From Endothia cerciana (taxonomy: Eukaryota > Ascomycota > Sordariomycetes > Diaporthales > Cryphonectriaceae): 64,000 nt of DNA. Under the pieces are notes generated by a model that saw only the letters and a list, made by a program, of their open reading frames with translations, was not told the origin of the DNA and made no database searches. Positions within the stretch are counted from its first letter, which is position 1, and the number at the start of each line of letters is the position of its first letter. Where the stretch lies: positions 124,001 to 188,000 of the forward strand of contig JALRMH010000011.1 of the NCBI GenBank assembly GCA_026119935.1. Reading direction: 5' to 3'. The position numbers and the translations under genes are program-made. Below, one piece after another: positions 58,570 through 64,000 of the stretch.

Positions 58570-59557
58570 GGTGGGCAGTGCCGGCGAGCTGTTGGCGCCT
58601 GGGACAGTCTCCTGACTCGGCTCTGCTCGACCGGGGGCGTAAAGATGGCAGGTCCTCTGATGGGGTGTGAGGTTTGGAGGTTGGGTTGGGGCTGGAGCTG
58701 GTGGACAACTGCTGCCAGTGACTGTGGTGTGCAGAAGACAAGAAGAATAAATGTGGCAGTTGGGTGCGGGTTAGACGATTTTTATTAGGAAGGTCTTCTT
58801 GTTGGGGGGGGGGGGGGGAGGAAGGCAAAACGGTGGGGACGTATGGAGTATGGAGTAGTGAGAGGGAGTGGCCCGATGAATCGTGGACCCTTGTCGACGG
58901 AAGGCAGAGAGGAGATCCTTGGGAAAGTTGTGACCGGATCTCTTTCGGGTTTCTCTCCCTTCCAGTGTTGCCAATGTTTTGCGACTTTGGCCGGGTGGGC
59001 AGCTGGCAGGGAAGGGTGAAGGAAACTGGGGGGGGGGGGGGGTTGGGTCCTGCTGCTGTGGGAACGGGGGCGGTGCGGTACTATGTACTATGGTATGTAA
59101 TGCGGGAGGGGGCGAGAGGGTGGGATTTTCCGAGGTTGAAAGTTTTGGAGCCGATCACTCCCTGATCTTGTTTGTTCTGCCTATCCTGTTATTTCCTGCT
59201 GTGGCAAGAGGAGGAAGAAGTACTATGTACCCTCTGGCCAGTCAACCCGGTCTGTAGTTCTACAGGTTCAATACGGACTGCTCTGTAGGCCTGAAAACAG
59301 CTACAGCACATAGCGGTACACCTGGGCCTGGGCCAGACAGACAGGGCCTGCCGTACGGTAAGCACCGAACTTGGTTTCCTGGTTTTCCCCCTTGTTGATA
59401 TCTGTGACGTTATGTTGAGCCTTTGAGCCTCGCCCTCCTCGCCCACGCACGATCTAACACCACACAACTTCCGGTTCCAGCACATTATCGTATCATCACT
59501 TCGTCACCCACCCGTCCCTACCTTGTTCTCATGCACGTCAAAATTGCCCCGTCTCTG

Positions 59558-59594
<37 letters not shown>

Positions 59595-61973
59595 TGTGTG
59601 TGTGTGTGTGTGTGTGTGGCAGTTCCGCAGTAGAGCTCCCCAACCGATGTTGGAATTGTTGGGAGGACCCTGACCCACCCTGATTGGCCGAGCGTCTCGT
59701 GCCCCGCGTACCCCTGTCGCTTGTGCAAGCGCAGCCTTGAGTCTTGGAGCTTTTGTCCACGGACCTCGACCCTGCCTTTCTCCCTGTCACCACCTTGACT
59801 TTCGTGCTACGTATGGCAGAAGACGTGGTACAGACAGACAGATCCAACAAGAGATGTCGCACCTCGCTACTTGAGTACAGTACACTACCGTGCCGTACCC
59901 AGAATCAGCCTTGCTTTCGGCCAGGGGATACCCTCTGGGATAAACCTACTCTCGCCACCTTCGTCGGGATACCACGGTAGGTACCACAGTCGGTACGGGG
60001 TACCTGCATCAGCAATCCTGGGAAGACACGCACCACCACCCGCCCCACTTGCATTAGCCTACCTGAGTACCAAGATGTCCTCTTGGACCTCAGCATCAAC
60101 ATTCACGTTGTTGGACCCTACCCAGTACGAAGTCAAAATATCGTCTGACATGTGAAGACCCACCGTCTGGCTATTACATTTCTGGCCTAAGTAAGAGACC
60201 GTCGAGCACACACATGCGGGACGACTTGCCGCGGCCCCTGTGAAAACGACCCAGGTCTTTATCATGATGCTGTGGTTGGCCGTCTGAGGGGGCACACAAG
60301 GTGACGTCGTGGCTGGGGGATGGGGGAGCCAGGTATCCTCGACAGCAGCGCTCAACGATCCCATAGTATGCTATATCGCCGCCATACAGTGGATATCGTC
60401 TCCACGATCGCACCCACGACTTAAAGAGCAGCTTCAGTGGCAAAGAGATCAAAGCCCGGACCTCTCCCTCGCACTTTCTCTAAGGGTGACTGACTGGCTA
60501 CAAAAGGGCTTTAGAGTCTTCGCCCAACGGAACCCACGTGCCTCGGCCCCCTCGGAGAACATATGAAGCTGTCCACATAGTACTAGACTTTCCCCTGCGG
60601 CCTTGCGATCGCCATGTTCGCCAATCGCCGGCCTGGTGGACCCTGAAGGTTGGGATGGGGACGGCGCCTTGACCAGGGGCCCCCCAGCCGTTACCCCGCC
60701 GCCTGGGGGGGGGGGGGGTTGTCAGCCCTGCCTCTTAGGTACACTATCACCCAGGTCACACTACGGCGCGTGGGGTCTGCTAGGCGGCCTAGCACTTACA
60801 AGACAAGCCCACAGCCCACCTCAACAAAATTCCCAGGCTTGCCGCCGGGAGGGACCCCACGACGGTCCTTGGCCAAGCCGTTCCGGGGACCTTCTCGGGC
60901 CACGAGGCTAAGGGCCAAAGGAGGAAAAGAGCTCATCCATCCTCCGACGCCACACCCCCCCCCCCCCCAAAGCCTAAAAACCAGAGGTGCAGGAAGCTTG
61001 GGCCCCCTCGTGGGTAAGGGTTCTGTCCAGCACTTACTTTGCGATGGGGCCTCAAACGGGATCTGATAAAGGCTCTTGCTGGTCAGAGGCAGGCCCGGGA
61101 CGGACAAGCCGCCGGCCTGTCAGGTGCACATATCGCTGGAGTGCGAGAATGGTCTCGTCAGTGGAATGGCGACTTGGTGGACCTGCTGCCACCTCGTGAT
61201 TATTCTCGTTGCCCCACCTGTCCGGTCATCGGGAGACATCACGATGGCTGACACGCCGTAGATGACTCGTTGAACACACAAGACACACGACGGAGACCGG
61301 ACTCGCCCCTGTTGTCACAGCGCCATAGTGGACAGGCTACCCTCACGGACTCCCAGGCTCCCAGGCTTCCAGCCCACGTCATGTTAAGGATCCCCGGAGA
61401 CTCACCCAGTCACGGACAGACCAGGGGCCGAAGTATGTCACTTGTACGGTCAGCGGGAGCACGGGGTGCAACTGCCTCTAGGTCCTCGCGGAGGTACTAC
61501 TTCATGGCTCCAAAACACCGGAGGCTCGGTGAAGAGGCGGCACGCCTTTGGGGAAGATATGCACAATGCTCGTGAAGTGGACTTTCTTGAAATGATACAA
61601 ACCATCGCCCGTACCTGACTCCCATAATGCTACACGCTATGCCGGCCCGCCTCCGCCTTCCCCCCCTCCCCCCCCCGCCAGACAAGATCCAGCCACCCAA
61701 TCCAGCCCTGCCACTCCGCGAATCCTCCACAGCTTCCTGAAAGCCCCCCCTTTCAACTGAGACAGAATCACACACACACACAGAGACAGAAAAAAATCAA
61801 AAAAAAATACAAGGCCCCGTATACAAGATGCAGTAGACTAGATGAGACTGGAAAACTGAGAACCAAGGCAGGAATAAGGTAGAATGAAAACAAGATTACA
61901 AGAAAATGCGACATTCAGATCTGGTACTCTCGAAACTGCCGTCTAGTCTTGCGCCCCCCCTCCTCTCCCCTTA
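58570..61973. promoter_or_regulatory. 3.4-kb region upstream of OLE1
   Basis: No supportable gene. It holds 14- to 15-nt G or C runs at 58804-58818, 59028-59042, 60705-60718 and 60955-60968, and an AG-then-TG tract. The first few hundred bases are presumably the OLE1 leader and promoter. The far end (61.6-61.97 kb), rich in C runs and CACA, is probably the 3' flank of the kinase-like gene. Confidence 0.45.
59561..59618. repeat. Compound (AG)n(TG)n microsatellite
   Basis: About sixteen AG units passing directly into about thirteen TG units. Alternating purine-pyrimidine DNA of the second half can adopt Z-form. Confidence 0.95.
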
Positions 61974-64000
61974 TCACCCGCTCAGCAAGTCGTCGTCCGT
62001 GATAGCATTGGCACTACCATTGCGTATCGCATCATTGTCTGAGTAGTCATGCCCAGATCCCAAGCAGAGGATATCATCTGCGAGTTGGCACCCCGACCAC
62101 AGCTCTGGCAGTGATGCTGGGGAGCTCATTGCGATCGCGCTGTCGACTCTCTCAACCTCCCAACCCTGTCTCGTATCCACGATCGTGCTCGCGCTCTTCT
62201 GTTTCTGTAGTTCTGCCGCGCGCGGGACCAGAGCGATGGTCCCGGGGGCTGCGGGTTCTGTGATCCCCGCCTCTTGAAAAAGAGGATTTTGTGCTGTGTG
62301 GTTTGATGATGAAAAGAAATTCCGAACTCCGTTCCCAATACTTCTTGACGCGTCGTCCTGTGAACCCGTAATCTTCTGGTTGTCAGCCTCGGGTGGGGGG
62401 GCCACAGGTGTTTGTATTTCCTCGACACCCATCTCACCCGGCTGTTCTGTCGGTAGTTCCGCGGCTTCCACGTCTTGTGCGACTTCATCTAGCGGGCTCT
62501 CGCCCTCTCGAGTCAATACGCCCGGATCCTCCTGCGTCGACGTTCCAGATTCATCTTCCGCCCCTTTGAGCACGAGGGCTGCTTGATCCCCCGCCTCGCC
62601 ATTTAAGGGGTGAGGCTCGTCTTGGGCGCGTGACGCGAATACCTGATTGTGGTTGGTGGGAATCGTCGCCTCAGGAGCAAAGTCAAAGCCCGATGGGGAC
62701 CTCTTCCTCTCGAAGCTCTGTCCCCTTGGAGGCGCCCAGAAAGCACCCTGATGAGCCCATCGAGACTCGCGGTAATCGAAGTTGCTCGGCAGAGGGCTTG
62801 GCGGAGAACGACCTCTCGTTGGATAGAAGTACGGCTCATTCGGAAATATGTCGGGCGCCTCGACGTGAGACTGGCTGAAACTGCCCCTATAGTTCCAATC
62901 TGACGGGACGTGCACGGTCCTGATCACTGGGCCATCGCCTACGTCATGCTCGCTGACGAGGAAATCCTGCACCGAAAAGCCATCATCGACAGATACCGAC
63001 GGTTGAAGCCCACGGGAGGTGTCCAAGTCTGCTTCATGACGGGCAGGGAAGAGCCGCAGCAATTCGGTCGCGGACAGCCGATGTTGTGGGTTCTCGGCCA
63101 GACAGAGTCTCACGACGGCCTTGTACCAGTTTGGAAGTTCCACCTCCTCGCTCAGTATCAGTGGACGCCCCTGGGCCTCAGGCTCGTCCTCCTGCTCCGC
63201 CAAGGCCCACAATACCATGCCAAGCTGATAGAGATCTGATTTGACTCCGATGTACATGGAGATGCGTTGGTTGCTTTCGATCAGGGGAGTCGCCTCAGGT
63301 GGTTCCCAGCCAACGGGACATCCCCGCCGGTTAATGTCTATAATTTTGGCGTTGTCGTTATGGTCGACGACAATATTCGAAAGTGTGAAATCGCCCTGAA
63401 CAAAGCCGGCCTCATGGATCTCAGATAGCCCCTCCACGATCTGCCGCGCCCATTTCTCTCGACGGGTCCACGGAAGACCATGATTGTGGTCGTAAATGAC
63501 ATCGATCAAGGCGCCTTGTTCCGCGTAGCTGATGAGAAGACCTTTGACGTGCTCTCCGTGATCGTCCACTATGACCCCGTAGAAGTGAATGACGTTTCGG
63601 GAACTGCACAGCTGGCTGAGAGCGTTGATCTCGTAAAGAAACTCATCGACTGTGTCAGGCCCAGGAATCTCCTTCTTGATCAGCGTCTCGCCGTTGACCC
63701 TGACTTTATACACAAAGCCAGACATGTGTGCCTCGAAGCTGATGTCGCTCTCCCTGACTCTTCTGCACCTCAGATGCTGGACCATACGGGCCGTAGGATA
63801 GGGAATGATTTCCTGGCATATGAGCATTAGCCTCGCTTCTGTAACGTAAGGGGGGCCTAAACAAACATTGACGTCTTCAACTACGTGCACGTGCAGTCTC
63901 CCGTCTGTAGTCTGAAGCTTGAGGTTTGTGACGGTCTCATAGAATTGGATGTCGACGAGACTCTCCCGGATCGCCTCGTAAATCTTGGCGCTCTTGTCCC
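61974..64000 (-). CDS. Atypical protein-kinase-like protein (5' end beyond the window)
   Basis: Minus-strand frame open from the right edge to a stop at 61974; 674 residues are visible, so the start lies outside. The order is a short N-terminal region (KIYEAIRESLVDIQFYE), then a kinase fold at about residues 85-320 (VYKVRVNGETLIKKEI for the beta-3 Lys, EFLYEINALSQL for helix C, LLISYAEQGALIDVI for the hinge). The catalytic loop reads VQGDFTLSN in place of HRD-x4-N and the DFG position reads DIN. EPPE stands for APE, SDLYQLGMVLWAL follows, and NPQHRLSATELL ends the domain. The last 350 residues are disordered, acidic and Pro/Ser-rich. Loop Asp and Asn are kept, so weak activity is possible; altered HRD and DFG suggest an atypical or pseudokinase. 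Similar proteins are common in plant-pathogenic and soil ascomycetes. Role unknown. Confidence 0.8.
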   Translation of the reverse strand, partial: DKSAKIYEAIRESLVDIQFYETVTNLKLQTTDGRLHVHVVEDVNVCLGPPYVTEARLMLICQEIIPYPTARMVQHLRCRRVRESDISFEAHMSGFVYKVRVNGETLIKKEIPGPDTVDEFLYEINALSQLCSSRNVIHFYGVIVDDHGEHVKGLLISYAEQGALIDVIYDHNHGLPWTRREKWARQIVEGLSEIHEAGFVQGDFTLSNIVVDHNDNAKIIDINRRGCPVGWEPPEATPLIESNQRISMYIGVKSDLYQLGMVLWALAEQEDEPEAQGRPLILSEEVELPNWYKAVVRLCLAENPQHRLSATELLRLFPARHEADLDTSRGLQPSVSVDDGFSVQDFLVSEHDVGDGPVIRTVHVPSDWNYRGSFSQSHVEAPDIFPNEPYFYPTRGRSPPSPLPSNFDYRESRWAHQGAFWAPPRGQSFERKRSPSGFDFAPEATIPTNHNQVFASRAQDEPHPLNGEAGDQAALVLKGAEDESGTSTQEDPGVLTREGESPLDEVAQDVEAAELPTEQPGEMGVEEIQTPVAPPPEADNQKITGSQDDASRSIGNGVRNFFSSSNHTAQNPLFQEAGITEPAAPGTIALVPRAAELQKQKSASTIVDTRQGWEVERVDSAIAMSSPASLPELWSGCQLADDILCLGSGHDYSDNDAIRNGSANAITDDDLLSG

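Overview
The window is nuclear DNA from a filamentous ascomycete (Pezizomycotina, most likely Sordariomycetes). The evidence is short GT-AG introns of about 50-80 nt inside GC-rich exons, fungal families (Zn2Cys6 and C2H2 regulators, a GH78-like secreted enzyme, an OLE1-type desaturase fused to cytochrome b5) and CT-rich leaders. I recognised 17 protein-coding genes with support, one of them cut by the right edge, plus one low-confidence orphan. I found no rRNA, tRNA, CRISPR, prophage or intact transposon.

Layout. 1-6.7 kb is gene-free and rich in short repeats. At 6.7-8.4 kb lies a C2H2 zinc-finger regulator with a 19-nt micro-exon and a probable frameshift near its end. From 10.1 to 26.4 kb comes a dense housekeeping block: a 68-aa membrane protein (-), mitoribosomal protein MRPL4/uL29m (+), Rab GDI (+), nucleolar GTPase NOG1 (-), orotate phosphoribosyltransferase URA5 (+), a GNAT acetyltransferase (-), DDI1 (+) and rRNA methyltransferase RRP8 (-). 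A secreted GH78-like glycosidase (28.2-30.8 kb) is followed by a 4.2-kb gene-poor gap. A second block holds a Zn2Cys6 regulator (+), proteasome alpha-5 PUP2 (-), gamma-tubulin complex subunit GCP2/SPC97 (+), a type II phosphatidylinositol 4-kinase LSB6 (+) and AIM41 (+). After an Arg/Ser-rich orphan ORF come a SNF2/RING helicase (+), the delta-9 desaturase OLE1 (-) with a 3.4-kb upstream region, and an atypical kinase-like gene (-) that runs off the window.

The genes do not form a biosynthetic cluster. Several share housekeeping themes: ribosome production (NOG1, RRP8, MRPL4), ubiquitin-proteasome turnover (DDI1, PUP2), membrane traffic and lipid signalling (GDI, LSB6, OLE1), and genome maintenance or division (SNF2/RING, GCP2). 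The most notable features are in gene structure: a start codon apparently interrupted by an intron (DDI1), a stop-free in-frame 57-nt intron (LSB6), a 14-nt first exon in the small membrane gene, a non-canonical or weak donor in GCP2, and a possible frameshift in the C2H2 regulator. Exon boundaries were assigned by eye from splice consensus, reading phase and family conservation. In every multi-exon gene listed the exon lengths sum to a multiple of three.
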